Below are positions 46,725 to 55,868 of a DNA stretch of 64,000 nt, one piece after another. The translations under genes and the position numbers were made by a program. The stretch is from NCBI RefSeq assembly GCF_022601735.1, contig NZ_JAKUMM010000002.1, forward strand, positions 186,001 through 250,000, written 5' to 3'. The DNA is from Atopomonas sediminilitoris (GTDB lineage: Bacteria > Pseudomonadota > Gammaproteobacteria > Pseudomonadales > Pseudomonadaceae). The stretch's first letter is position 1. Each line of letters begins with the position of its first letter. The notes under the pieces were generated by a model. It saw nothing but the letters and a program-made list of their open reading frames with translations, was not told the origin of the DNA and ran no database searches.

Positions 46725-47870
46725 ATGTTTTCTTCGAGGGATTACAAAATTTGCGTACGCTGTATCATGGATTCTTCCGATCCTAATATCAGCTTTGACG
46801 ATGTCGGACAGTGCGATTATTGTCAGAATTTTACTGCGCACATCCTACCTAATTGGCATCCCAATACATACGGGGAGGCCGAGCTTTCCGTTCTCGCTAC
46901 AAAGATCAAGAAACAAGGCGAAGGCAAGGATTTTGACTGCATTATTGGTTTGAGTGGCGGTCTTGATAGTTCGTATGCGGCTTACATTGCGAAGGAGAAG
47001 ATGGGGCTGCGCCCATTATTATTTCACGTTGATGCGGGTTGGAATACTGACCAAGCGGTGGGAAATATCGAGAAACTGGTGGATGGTCTTGGTCTGGATC
47101 TTTACACCGATGTCATCAATTGGGAAGAAATGAAAGATTTGCAGGTTGCGTTTCTGCGCTCGCAGATTGCGGACCAAGATCTACCTCAGGATGCTGCCTT
47201 CTTCTCAGGCCTGTACAAGTTTGCGCGCAAGCATGGCATCAAATATGTGCTTACGGGTGGTAACTATTCGACTGAGTGTTGCCGCGAGCCAGAAGAGTGG
47301 GGCGGTTATCCGGGAATCGACAAAACCTTATTTTCGGATATCCACAAGCGCTTCGGCAAGCGGCCGCTCAAGACCTTCCCCCTTGTCGATATCATGACCT
47401 ACAAGATTCTCTACCAGCGTGTGCTGGGGATGGATATCGTCAAGCCGCTCAATCTGGTGCCGTATATCAAGAAAGACGCTGAAGCTGAACTGGAGCGCCG
47501 TTTCGGCTGGCAGAAGTTTCAACACAAGCACCACGAGTCGCGGTTTACGCGCTTCTACGAAGATTATTGGATGCCGCGCAAATTCGGCTACGAAAAGCGC
47601 CGTGCCCACTTTTCCAGCCTGATCATGACCGGGCAGATGAGTCGGGACGAGGCACTGGCTCGTATCGCTAAACCAGAAATGAACGAGCAGTTCCTGAAGA
47701 CGGAGTTCGAATTTGTGGCCAACAAATTGGGGCTATCGGTCGATGAGTTGCAGGCGATCTTCGATGGGGAAAACAAGACTTACCGAGATTACAAGAGCAA
47801 GCGCTTTCTTATCGGCATCGGTTCGCGTGTAATGAGCGCCCTGGGGTTGGAGAGAAGGCTTTTCAGATGA
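46725..47870 (+). CDS. wbpG: WbpG/WbuX, N-acetyl sugar amidotransferase
   Basis: ATP-dependent PP-loop enzyme that, with ammonia from HisH2/HisF2, turns an N-acetyl group of the diamino-uronic acid into an acetamidino group. The PP-loop GLSGGLDSSYAAY is at ~residues 76-88. Zinc-type pairs CVRC and CDYC are near the N-terminus. The ATG at 46725 is favoured over a TTG three codons earlier because it follows the previous stop and has GAGG upstream. 381 residues. Overlaps hisH2 by 4 bp. Confidence 0.93.
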   Translation: MFSSRDYKICVRCIMDSSDPNISFDDVGQCDYCQNFTAHILPNWHPNTYGEAELSVLATKIKKQGEGKDFDCIIGLSGGLDSSYAAYIAKEKMGLRPLLFHVDAGWNTDQAVGNIEKLVDGLGLDLYTDVINWEEMKDLQVAFLRSQIADQDLPQDAAFFSGLYKFARKHGIKYVLTGGNYSTECCREPEEWGGYPGIDKTLFSDIHKRFGKRPLKTFPLVDIMTYKILYQRVLGMDIVKPLNLVPYIKKDAEAELERRFGWQKFQHKHHESRFTRFYEDYWMPRKFGYEKRRAHFSSLIMTGQMSRDEALARIAKPEMNEQFLKTEFEFVANKLGLSVDELQAIFDGENKTYRDYKSKRFLIGIGSRVMSALGLERRLFR

Positions 47871-48481
47871 TAACCATCATTGATTACGATCTGGGTAACA
47901 TTCAGGCCTTTGTCAACGTCTACAAGCGCTTGCATATACCGGTTGCGGTGGCTAAGAGCGTAGATCAACTGGTTGGTGCTAGCAAACTGATCTTGCCCGG
48001 TGTGGGCGCCTTCGACCATGCCATGCAGCGCTTGAATGCATCTGGGATGCGGCAGACGCTCGATGACATGATCCTTGGCCAAGGCATTCCTGTGCTAGGC
48101 ATCTGTGTGGGCATGCAAATGCTCGCCGACTCAAGTGACGAGGGGGTACTGCCTGGCTTGGGCTGGATTCCTGGCAAGGTGCGCAATTTTCATTCTGTGA
48201 CCGAGTCCAGCGAGCTGGCTCTACCCCATATGGGCTGGAACGACGTATTACCTACCCCCGGTAGCCCTTTGTTCCATGGGCAACAGGACGGTTGGTTGTT
48301 CTACTTCCTTCACTCTTACTTCTTCGAATGCGCTGAGCCTGAGCATATCGCCGCCACTGCGACCTATGGCGCCGGCTTCAGTTGTTCCGTTGCGTCAAAG
48401 AACGTTTATGGGGTGCAGTTCCATCCCGAGAAGAGTCACCATTGTGGTGTCGCCTTGCTGAAGAACTTCGCGGAATTGTGA
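47867..48481 (+). CDS. hisH2: HisH2/WbuY, glutamine amidotransferase subunit for sugar amidation
   Basis: A class I glutaminase of the HisH family, 204 residues. The triad is GICVGMQML (Cys near residue 80) and VQFHPEKSH (His, Glu). It releases ammonia from glutamine, channelled through the paired HisF-like protein. Its place between wbpG and hisF2 in an O-antigen operon points to sugar amidation, not histidine synthesis. Confidence 0.92.
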   Translation: MITIIDYDLGNIQAFVNVYKRLHIPVAVAKSVDQLVGASKLILPGVGAFDHAMQRLNASGMRQTLDDMILGQGIPVLGICVGMQMLADSSDEGVLPGLGWIPGKVRNFHSVTESSELALPHMGWNDVLPTPGSPLFHGQQDGWLFYFLHSYFFECAEPEHIAATATYGAGFSCSVASKNVYGVQFHPEKSHHCGVALLKNFAEL

Positions 48482-48482
48482 A

Positions 48483-49268
48483 ATGTTGAGACCACGCATC
48501 ATCCCATGTTTGTTGATCCAGGATAGCGGTCTCGTTAAGACCGTCCGTTTCAAGGACTCCAAATACGTTGGCGATCCCATCAATGCGGTGAAGATATTCA
48601 ATGAGAAGGAGGCGGACGAACTGATCGTCATTGATATTGATGCAAGCGTTCATGATCGAGAGCCGAATTATCAGCAGATCGCCCACCTTGCTTCTGAATG
48701 CCGGATGCCTCTTTGCTATGGGGGCGGCGTGCGTACGGCTGAACAGGCCAAGCGCATCATTGCTTTGGGCGTTGAAAAGGTCGCCATCAGCTCGGCTGCC
48801 TTGGCCAACCCCGTCCTCATTAGCGAGATCGCCGCCGAGATCGGCCGGCAGAGCGTTGTTGTGGTGTTGGATCACAAACAGCGGTTATTGGGTAAAATCC
48901 AGGACGTGTGGACGCACAATGGCACTCGCAACACCAAGCGCAGCGTTGTCGAAGTTGCGCTGGAAATGGAAAAGCTCGGGGCGGGTGAGATCGTTATCAA
49001 CTCCATCGATAACGACGGAAAGATGAAAGGCTATGACCTATCGCTGGCTGCGCACCTGCGCGAGGTGCTAACCGTTCCGCTGACGGTGCTTGGTGGCGGT
49101 GGCAGACTCGAGGACATGCACAAGGTGGTCGCTGCATGCGGTGTAGTTGGTGTCGCAGCAGGGAGTTTCTTCGTGTTCAAAGGCCCTTATAGGGCTGTGC
49201 TGATCAGCTACCCCACAGCACAGCAAAAACGGGAATCTATCTATTCAGCTCTGCAAGGCGGCCTTTAG
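48483..49268 (+). CDS. hisF2: HisF2/WbuZ, HisF-like cyclase paralogue for sugar amidation
   Basis: A 261-residue (beta-alpha)8 barrel of the HisF family. The start MLRPRIIPCLLIQDSG aligns with standard HisF, but residue 11, the catalytic Asp in true HisF, is Leu. The second catalytic Asp is kept (INSIDNDGKMKGYD). Loss of Asp11 means the imidazole-glycerol-phosphate cyclase reaction is unlikely; the barrel probably serves as ammonia channel/partner for HisH2 and WbpG. One base separates it from hisH2. Confidence 0.92.
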   Translation: MLRPRIIPCLLIQDSGLVKTVRFKDSKYVGDPINAVKIFNEKEADELIVIDIDASVHDREPNYQQIAHLASECRMPLCYGGGVRTAEQAKRIIALGVEKVAISSAALANPVLISEIAAEIGRQSVVVVLDHKQRLLGKIQDVWTHNGTRNTKRSVVEVALEMEKLGAGEIVINSIDNDGKMKGYDLSLAAHLREVLTVPLTVLGGGGRLEDMHKVVAACGVVGVAAGSFFVFKGPYRAVLISYPTAQQKRESIYSALQGGL

Positions 49269-49299
49269 GTCGCTCAGTATCAAGATTTTAGGATTGCTT

Positions 49300-50334
49300 A
49301 TGTTCAACGGAAAGAAGCTGCTCATTTCGGGTGGTACAGGTTCATTCGGCAACGCCGTGCTCAAGCGCTTCCTTGACACCGATATCGCTGAAATTCGCAT
49401 TTTTAGCCGTGACGAGAAAAAACAGGACGACATGCGCAAGCGGTATGCCAGCCCTAAGCTCAAGTTCTACATTGGCGATGTACGAGATTATCAGAGTGTG
49501 CTGAACGCTACACGTGGCGTGGATTACATCTTCCATGCCGCTGCGTTGAAGCAAGTGCCTTCTTGCGAGTTTCATCCGTTGGAAGCGGTAAAGACTAATG
49601 TGCTCGGTACTGAAAATGTTCTGGAAGCTGCGATCCAGAATGGTGTTAAGCGCGTGGTGTGCCTGAGTACTGATAAGGCTGTTTACCCCATCAACGCCAT
49701 GGGTATCTCCAAGGCGATGATGGAAAAAGTCATGGTCGCTAAATCGCGTAATGTCGATGACACGAAGACGGTGATCTGTGGTACTCGCTACGGCAACGTC
49801 ATGGCCTCTCGCGGTTCGGTTATTCCGCTATTTATAGAGCAAATACGTGCGGGTACGCCGTTGACCTTGACCGACCCAAACATGACCCGCTTCATGATGA
49901 CGTTAGCCGATGCTGTGGATTTGGTGCTGTATGCCTTCGAGCACGGCAACAATGGGGATATGTTCGTACAGAAGGCTCCGGCTGCGACAGTAGAAGTCTT
50001 AGCCAAGGCGTTGACTACATTGGTTGGCAAGCCGAAACATCCAATTCAAGTGATTGGCACTCGTCATGGCGAGAAGCTCTACGAGGCATTGCTCAGTCGT
50101 GAGGAAATGGCCTGTGCCGAGGATCGAGGCCAGTACTTTCGTGTGCCGCCGGATCTGCGTGATCTGAACTACGCCAAGTTCGTGGAGCAGGGCGAGGAGA
50201 AAATTTCCCGCACCGAGGATTACAACTCCCATAACACTGAACGCTTGGATGTTGGGGGTATGCAGCGCTTGCTCCTTAAGTTGGATTTCATGCGCGCCAT
50301 TCAGCGTGGCGAACACGCTGCGGCCGAGGAGTAA
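49300..50334 (+). CDS. wbjB: WbjB/CapE, UDP-GlcNAc 5-inverting 4,6-dehydratase
   Basis: First step of UDP-L-FucNAc synthesis. SDR fold with ISGGTGSFGNAVLKRF near the N-terminus, AAALKQVPSCE, and a Met-x-x-x-Lys active site (AMGISKAMMEKV) in place of the usual Tyr-x-x-x-Lys, typical for FlaA1/CapE-type dehydratases. ATG at 49300 with AGGA upstream; 344 residues. First of three adjacent genes wbjB-wbjC-wbjD. Confidence 0.94.
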   Translation: MFNGKKLLISGGTGSFGNAVLKRFLDTDIAEIRIFSRDEKKQDDMRKRYASPKLKFYIGDVRDYQSVLNATRGVDYIFHAAALKQVPSCEFHPLEAVKTNVLGTENVLEAAIQNGVKRVVCLSTDKAVYPINAMGISKAMMEKVMVAKSRNVDDTKTVICGTRYGNVMASRGSVIPLFIEQIRAGTPLTLTDPNMTRFMMTLADAVDLVLYAFEHGNNGDMFVQKAPAATVEVLAKALTTLVGKPKHPIQVIGTRHGEKLYEALLSREEMACAEDRGQYFRVPPDLRDLNYAKFVEQGEEKISRTEDYNSHNTERLDVGGMQRLLLKLDFMRAIQRGEHAAAEE

Positions 50335-50337
50335 GCG

Positions 50338-51456
50338 ATGAAAGTGCTGATCACGGGGGCCGATGGCTTCGTCGGCAAAAACTTGCTGGCTCACCTTGGT
50401 GAGCGCAGTGACGTTGAGGTGCTGCGCTTAACTCGCGATGATTCAATGGCTGTGCTGCCGGCCTTGGTGGCTCAGGCAGATTTCGTTTTCCACTTGGCAG
50501 GGGTCAATCGCCCTGAAGACCCTGATGAATTCAAGCGCGGCAATACAGATCTAACCCATGCGCTCTGCGATGCGATTGTATCCAGTGGTCGCCAGACTCC
50601 GTTGCTCTATACCTCATCCATCCAGGCGGAGCTGAACAACCCCTACGGGATCAGCAAGCGTGGGGCTGAGGAAGCCATGCAGGCGCTGGCTGCCCAGCAT
50701 GGTTCGCCGGTTTATCTATTTCGTCTGCCGAATGTGTTTGGCAAATGGGCGCGCCCAAACTACAACTCGGCGGTTGCGACTTTTTGTCACAATATTGCGC
50801 GTGGTTTACCGATACAGATCAATGATCCGCAAGCCTGCATCAGCCTTGTGTACATTGACGATGTAATTGAGAGTTTCATTGCAGTAATGGAGGGCAAGCG
50901 GGTTGGTCAGTCCTTCGTAAGTGTCTCGCCAGAGTACAGCATTACCGTTGGCGAGCTGGCTAAGCAACTTCACTCCTTCCGCGACAGCCGTGTGTCGATG
51001 ATCACCGAGCCAGTTGGTACTGGATTGGTGAGGGCATTGTATTCCACCTATCTAAGCTACTTGCCACCCGAGTGCTTCACCTATGAGGTGCCAAAATATG
51101 GCGACCAGCGTGGCGTATTCGTTGAAATGCTCAAGACCAAAGATTCTGGGCAGTTTTCTTACTTTACTGCTCATCCTGGCATCACCCGTGGCGGGCACTA
51201 CCACCACTCCAAGACCGAGAAGTTTCTGGTCATCAAAGGCAAGGCCTGTTTTCGTTTTCGCCAAATTGTATCGGGCGAATTTTATGAATTGTTCACCGAT
51301 GGTGAGCAACCGGAAATCGTCGAGACAGTACCCGGCTGGACCCATGACATCACCAACGTCGGCGATGAGGAAATGATCGTGATGCTCTGGGCTAACGAGA
51401 TTTTCAACCGAGAGCATCCAGACACCTTCACTCGTCCGGTCGGCACCGAAGCCTAA
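50338..51456 (+). CDS. wbjC: WbjC/CapF, bifunctional epimerase/reductase for UDP-L-FucNAc
   Basis: A 372-residue two-domain enzyme: N-terminal SDR reductase (~1-245; ITGADGFVGKNLLAHL, YGISKRGAEEA with Tyr/Lys) and a C-terminal cupin (~250-370; GGHYHHSKTEKFLVI with metal-binding His) that epimerises C3. It converts the WbjB product toward UDP-6-deoxy-L-talose-type NAc sugar. Starts 3 bp after wbjB. Confidence 0.95.
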   Translation: MKVLITGADGFVGKNLLAHLGERSDVEVLRLTRDDSMAVLPALVAQADFVFHLAGVNRPEDPDEFKRGNTDLTHALCDAIVSSGRQTPLLYTSSIQAELNNPYGISKRGAEEAMQALAAQHGSPVYLFRLPNVFGKWARPNYNSAVATFCHNIARGLPIQINDPQACISLVYIDDVIESFIAVMEGKRVGQSFVSVSPEYSITVGELAKQLHSFRDSRVSMITEPVGTGLVRALYSTYLSYLPPECFTYEVPKYGDQRGVFVEMLKTKDSGQFSYFTAHPGITRGGHYHHSKTEKFLVIKGKACFRFRQIVSGEFYELFTDGEQPEIVETVPGWTHDITNVGDEEMIVMLWANEIFNREHPDTFTRPVGTEA

Positions 51457-51479
51457 GTCGCTTTGAACAAGGATTTACA

Positions 51480-52613
51480 ATGAAAAAGCTGAAAGTTGTC
51501 ACTGTGGTCGGCACTCGCCCAGAAATTATTCGTTTGTCGCGGGTCATGGCCAAGCTGGATGAGCATTGTGAGCATGTGTTGGTGCATACCGGGCAGAATT
51601 ACGACTATGAGCTGAATCAGATTTTTTTTGATGATCTGGGTATTCGTAAACCGGATCACTTTCTTAATGCCGCTGGTGCATCAGGTGCCGAGACTATCGG
51701 TAACGTAATCATTGCCGTGGATCGTGTGCTGGCTGAAGTGCAACCCGAGGCTTTGTTGGTGCTGGGTGATACCAACAGCTGCATGGCGGTGATTCCAGCC
51801 AAGCGCCGCAAGATCCCGACTTTTCATATGGAAGCTGGCAACCGCTGCTTTGATATGCGCGTGCCTGAAGAAATCAACCGTCGGATCGTCGACCACACCG
51901 CTGATATTAATCTGACCTACAGCACTATCGCGCGCGATTACCTGCTGCGTGAGGGCCTACCACCAGATATGGTGATCAAGACCGGTAGCCCGATGTTCGA
52001 AGTGCTCAACTACTACCGTGGCGGCATCGAAGCCTCGGACGTACTGGCACGCTTGGGGCTGGAGGCCGGCAAGTTCTTTGTGGTCAGTGCCCACCGTGAA
52101 GAAAACATCGACTCCGACCAGAACTTCCTCAAGTTGGTCGCGGTGCTCAATACCGTGGCTGAGCATTACGGCTATCCGGTGATCATTTCTGCTCACCCGC
52201 GTACCCAGAAACGCGTGGACGCTATGGGTGTGCAGTTTCATGCAAACGTGCGTCTACTCAAACCGCTGGGGTTCAAGGACTACAACAAGTTGCAGCTCAC
52301 CGCCAAGGCGGTCCTGTCCGACAGCGGCACCATCAATGAAGAGTCCTCAATCCTCAACTTTCCGGCATTGAATATCCGTGAGGCCCATGAACGCCCGGAA
52401 GGTATGGAAGAAGCTGCGGTGATGATGGTAGGCCTGGGGGTTGAGCGCGTCATGCAGGCGCTACAAGTTCTGGAAAGCCAGGGCTGTGGTAGTGATCGTA
52501 GCTTGCGTCTGGTTGGTGACTACAGCATGCCTAACGTGGCCGAAAAGGTAGTCCGCATCGTGCACAGTTATCGTGATTATGTGATGCGTAATGTCTGGAA
52601 GCAGAACAACTGA
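51480..52613 (+). CDS. wbjD: WbjD/CapG, UDP-sugar 2-epimerase (UDP-L-FucNAc forming)
   Basis: Non-hydrolysing 2-epimerase of the WecB family, 377 residues. VVTVVGTRPEIIRLSRV opens the fold; DTNSCMAVIPAKRRKIPTFH, HREENID and LSDSGTINEESS line the active site. Position after wbjB and wbjC identifies it as the last step to UDP-L-FucNAc. It is the only 2-epimerase gene in the locus. Confidence 0.93.
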   Translation: MKKLKVVTVVGTRPEIIRLSRVMAKLDEHCEHVLVHTGQNYDYELNQIFFDDLGIRKPDHFLNAAGASGAETIGNVIIAVDRVLAEVQPEALLVLGDTNSCMAVIPAKRRKIPTFHMEAGNRCFDMRVPEEINRRIVDHTADINLTYSTIARDYLLREGLPPDMVIKTGSPMFEVLNYYRGGIEASDVLARLGLEAGKFFVVSAHREENIDSDQNFLKLVAVLNTVAEHYGYPVIISAHPRTQKRVDAMGVQFHANVRLLKPLGFKDYNKLQLTAKAVLSDSGTINEESSILNFPALNIREAHERPEGMEEAAVMMVGLGVERVMQALQVLESQGCGSDRSLRLVGDYSMPNVAEKVVRIVHSYRDYVMRNVWKQNN

Positions 52614-52621
52614 GCCTTTAT

Positions 52622-53878
52622 ATGTCTGAACAAAAGTTAAAGGTTCTGATCGTAAGCCAGTATTTCTGGCCAGAGAACATGCGAGTCAACGATCTTGTTG
52701 AGGGGTTGGTTCAGCGTGGGCACGAAGTCACTGTTTTGACTGGTTGGCCCAATTATCCAGAAGGACGTGTATTTGAAGATTATCGTCGGTCGCCCAAGCA
52801 ATACACCGAATATCGGGGAGCAAAGATCGTGCGGGTGCCGTTCATTCCACGCGGTAAGCGCAGCATCACTCTCATGCTGAACTATGTGTCGTTCTTCCTT
52901 AGTGGGTCAGTGTTGGGTAGTTGGAAGCTGCGTGGAAGAGAGTTTGACGCTATTTTCGTCTATGCGGTATCGCCGATTATGTCGGCTATCCCTGCACTTA
53001 TGATTGGTAAGTTGAAGAAGGTACCTGTTTTTATCTGGGTGCTTGATCTGTGGCCAGAAACGTTAAACGCGGTCGGAGTCTTGAGCAGTGCACGCCTGCT
53101 CGCGTTGGTTGGTAAAGGTGTGTCTTGGATATATAACAGGGCTGATTATTTGCTCCTGCAGTCGACTGCGTTTTCTGCGAGTGTGAAGCAGTACTGTACT
53201 CGTGCGATGCCTCCTGAGCGGTTGGTGTATTTTCCGAGTTGGGCCGAGGATGGTTTTTCTAAGCTGCCAGCGGAGGGATCACCGCTGATTGAACGTGACC
53301 TCCAGATGTTTACTATTTTGTTCGCCGGCAACCTGGGTGATGCTCAGGACTTTCCCGCCATTCTCGATGTAGCCGAGGCCTTGCGCGGTGAATTGGCCAT
53401 ACGCTGGGTGATTGTCGGCGACGGCAGGATGAGCGAGTGGCTTGAGCAACAAGTTATCGACCGTGGCTTGGACAATGTATTTCTGCTGGGACGCCACCCA
53501 CTTGAGGCCATGCCTCCGCTGTTCACAACGGCAGATGCACTGTTGGTCTCGTTGAAGACTAACGAAGTATTCGAGAAAACCATTCCTGGCAAGGTACAGG
53601 CCTACTTGGCATCCGGTAAACCGATTCTGGGCATGATCGATGGTGAAGCTTCCCGTGTCATTGAAGAAGCCGGTGCAGGTCTTGCCTGCTCTTCGAGTGA
53701 TCGCGCAGGTTTTGCCAGAATTGTTAGTCAGATGGCACAAATGACCTCGTCGCAACGCCAGGCGATGGGAGCATCGGGCAAACGCTATTACGAGAATCAT
53801 TTTTCCAAGGAAAAGCTTTTTTCGAATCTGGTAAGCCTGTTTCGTCAGGCCACTTGCAGGAATGGGAAGTCATGCTGA
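52622..53878 (+). CDS. wbuB: WbuB-type glycosyltransferase (probable L-FucNAc transferase)
   Basis: A 418-residue GT4 enzyme. KVLIVSQYFWPENMRVNDLV and VTVLTGWPNYPEGRVFEDYR (in part) are the familiar WbuB/WbjE opening; WVLDLWPETLNAVG follows. The C-terminal donor domain has FAGNLGDAQDFPAILD and the FEKTIPGKVQAYLASGKPIL segment. In the known systems it transfers L-FucNAc to the second position of the O unit, in keeping with the preceding wbjBCD genes. Confidence 0.9.
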   Translation: MSEQKLKVLIVSQYFWPENMRVNDLVEGLVQRGHEVTVLTGWPNYPEGRVFEDYRRSPKQYTEYRGAKIVRVPFIPRGKRSITLMLNYVSFFLSGSVLGSWKLRGREFDAIFVYAVSPIMSAIPALMIGKLKKVPVFIWVLDLWPETLNAVGVLSSARLLALVGKGVSWIYNRADYLLLQSTAFSASVKQYCTRAMPPERLVYFPSWAEDGFSKLPAEGSPLIERDLQMFTILFAGNLGDAQDFPAILDVAEALRGELAIRWVIVGDGRMSEWLEQQVIDRGLDNVFLLGRHPLEAMPPLFTTADALLVSLKTNEVFEKTIPGKVQAYLASGKPILGMIDGEASRVIEEAGAGLACSSSDRAGFARIVSQMAQMTSSQRQAMGASGKRYYENHFSKEKLFSNLVSLFRQATCRNGKSC

Positions 53879-54837
53879 AGAAGGTGCTGTTGACGGGATG
53901 TACTGGGTTTTTAGGGCGTTCCGTGCTCACTTGCCTTTGCAGAGACGGTAAGGAGGTGGTTGCCTGTTCGCGAGCCGAGATGTTGAAAGCCCCTAGCGAA
54001 GCTAAATATATGCAGGTGGCTGGCCTCGATTCAAGTACAGACTGGACGCTTGCACTCGACGGCGTAGAGGTGGTGATCCACAGCGCCGCTCGCGTTCATG
54101 TCATGAACGATACGTCATCCGACCCACTTACCGAGTTCCGCAAGGTCAATGTCGAGGGTACTTTGAGCCTCGCCCGGCAGGCTGCGGCAGCCGGCGTACG
54201 CCGCTTTATCTTTATCAGCTCGATTAAGGTCAATGGGGAGGGCACGCCTGTAGGTGCGCCTTACCTCGCCGATGCTCAGCCGGCGCCAGCTGACCCGTAT
54301 GGCATTTCCAAGATGGAAGCCGAGCAGGGGCTGCGTGCCATTGCGGCTGAAACCGGGATGGCGGTTGTGATTATCCGCCCGGTGTTGGTCTACGGGCCGG
54401 GGGTGAAAGCCAATTTCCTCAATATGATGCGCTGGTTGCACAAGGGCGTACCATTGCCGTTTGGGGCGATTCATAACCAGCGCAGCCTGGTGGCCTTGGA
54501 CAATCTGGTCGACCTGATCGTGACCTGTATCGATCATCCCGCCGCGGCGAATCAGGCCTTCCTGGTCAGCGATGGTGAGGATCTTTCGACTACCGAGTTG
54601 TTGCGCAGAATGGGCGTTGCCTTGGGTAAGCCCGCACGGCTATTGCCGGTGCCGAGTTGGCTGCTGGAGGTGGGGGCAGTGATGCTGGGTAAGCAGGCGC
54701 TCTCCCAGCGACTGTGCGGCTCGTTGCAGGTCGATATCGGCAAGACTCGTGAGTTATTGGGCTGGACCCCGCCGGTCAGCGTCGATGAGGCGCTACACAA
54801 GACGGCCAAGCATTTTCTGGAACAGCAGAGCAAATGA
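53872..54837 (+). CDS. wbpV: WbpV/WbjF-type nucleotide-sugar C4-reductase/epimerase
   Basis: An extended SDR of 321 residues. ATG at 53872 (MLKKVLLTGCTGFLG) overlaps the wbuB end by 7 bp and has GGGAAG upstream. NAD motif TGCTGFLG, catalytic FISSIKVNGE and YGISKMEAEQ. With WbpM it would reduce the 4-keto-6-deoxy-GlcNAc intermediate to UDP-D-QuiNAc or UDP-D-FucNAc, the likely substrate of WbpL; which stereoisomer cannot be told here. Confidence 0.87.
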   Translation: MLKKVLLTGCTGFLGRSVLTCLCRDGKEVVACSRAEMLKAPSEAKYMQVAGLDSSTDWTLALDGVEVVIHSAARVHVMNDTSSDPLTEFRKVNVEGTLSLARQAAAAGVRRFIFISSIKVNGEGTPVGAPYLADAQPAPADPYGISKMEAEQGLRAIAAETGMAVVIIRPVLVYGPGVKANFLNMMRWLHKGVPLPFGAIHNQRSLVALDNLVDLIVTCIDHPAAANQAFLVSDGEDLSTTELLRRMGVALGKPARLLPVPSWLLEVGAVMLGKQALSQRLCGSLQVDIGKTRELLGWTPPVSVDEALHKTAKHFLEQQSK

Positions 54838-55868
54838 TTATCTGGTGGTTGCTACCGGCCGTGGCCGGCGTTTCGCTTTTTATGACCGGTGCGCTGCGGC
54901 GTTACGCCTTGGCCCGCAGCCTGATGGATATCCCCAATGCGCGCAGTTCGCACTCGGTGCCGACGCCGCGCGGGGGCGGGGTGGCGATAGTGCTGGCTTT
55001 CCTGGCGGCTTTGCCGGTTCTGGCCTTGGCCAATCTGTTGCCTTGGGCCGTGATGTGGGCGCTGTTGGGCGCGGGGGCTGGGGTGGCGGTGATCGGCTTT
55101 CTTGATGACCACGGCCATATTCCCGCGCGTTGGCGGTTGTTGGGGCATTTTGCCGGGGCCATTTGGGCCTTGTTCTGGTTGGACGGGCTGCCGCCGCTGA
55201 GCCTGTTCGGCATCAGCCTCGACCTGGGTTGGCTGGGGCATGCGCTGGCTGCGATCTCCTTGGTGTGGTTGTTGAACCTCTACAACTTCATGGATGGTAT
55301 CGACGGTATTGCCAGTGTCGAAGCTATTTGTGTGTGTTTGGCTGGAGCCTTGTTGTACTGCTTGCTGGGTATCGAGGGAGTAGTCCAGCCTCTGGAGTGG
55401 GTTGTGCCTTTGCTTTTGGCTGCAGCCGTTGCGGGTTTTCTGTTCTGGAATTTTCCGCCAGCACGGATCTTTATGGGGGACGCGGGCAGTGGCTTTCTTG
55501 GCATCACACTGGGCGTACTCTCGTTGCAGGCTGCCTGGATCGCGCCGCAGTTGTTGTGGAGCTGGTTGATTCTGCTTGGGGTGTTTATCGTCGATGCCAC
55601 CTTTACTTTGCTGCGCCGCTTGTTGCGGGGCGATAAGGTGTATGAAGCTCATCGTAGCCATGCCTATCAGTATGCTTCGCGCCAGTATGGCCGCCATTTA
55701 CCGGTGACGCTTGTTGTGGGTGGCATCAATATCTTGTGGCTGCTACCCATTGCACTATGGGTTGGGCTGGGCTGCATAGATGGCTTGTTGGGGCTGTTGA
55801 TTGCTTACGTGCCGTTGTTGATGCTGGCGGTTAAATACCGTGCCGGTGAGGAGGAGCCTCGGGCGTGA
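54834..55868 (+). CDS. wbpL: WbpL, O-unit initiating sugar-phosphate transferase
   Basis: A 344-residue polyprenyl-phosphate sugar-1-phosphate transferase (MraY/WecA family) with about ten helices. Conserved cytoplasmic loops: HSVPTPRGGGVAIV, FLDDHGHIPARWRLLGH (Mg-binding Asp pair), NFMDGIDGIAS, FMGDAGSGFLG and YEAHRSHAYQ (HxxH). It starts the O unit by moving a HexNAc-1-phosphate to undecaprenyl phosphate. Overlaps wbpV and the neuD-like gene by 4 bp each. Confidence 0.94.
   Translation: MIIWWLLPAVAGVSLFMTGALRRYALARSLMDIPNARSSHSVPTPRGGGVAIVLAFLAALPVLALANLLPWAVMWALLGAGAGVAVIGFLDDHGHIPARWRLLGHFAGAIWALFWLDGLPPLSLFGISLDLGWLGHALAAISLVWLLNLYNFMDGIDGIASVEAICVCLAGALLYCLLGIEGVVQPLEWVVPLLLAAAVAGFLFWNFPPARIFMGDAGSGFLGITLGVLSLQAAWIAPQLLWSWLILLGVFIVDATFTLLRRLLRGDKVYEAHRSHAYQYASRQYGRHLPVTLVVGGINILWLLPIALWVGLGCIDGLLGLLIAYVPLLMLAVKYRAGEEEPRA

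Noticed and set aside
54852..55697. Long antisense open frame opposite wbpL
   Set aside because: The WbpL product has all catalytic loops; the antisense product is low-complexity Gln/Arg-rich.
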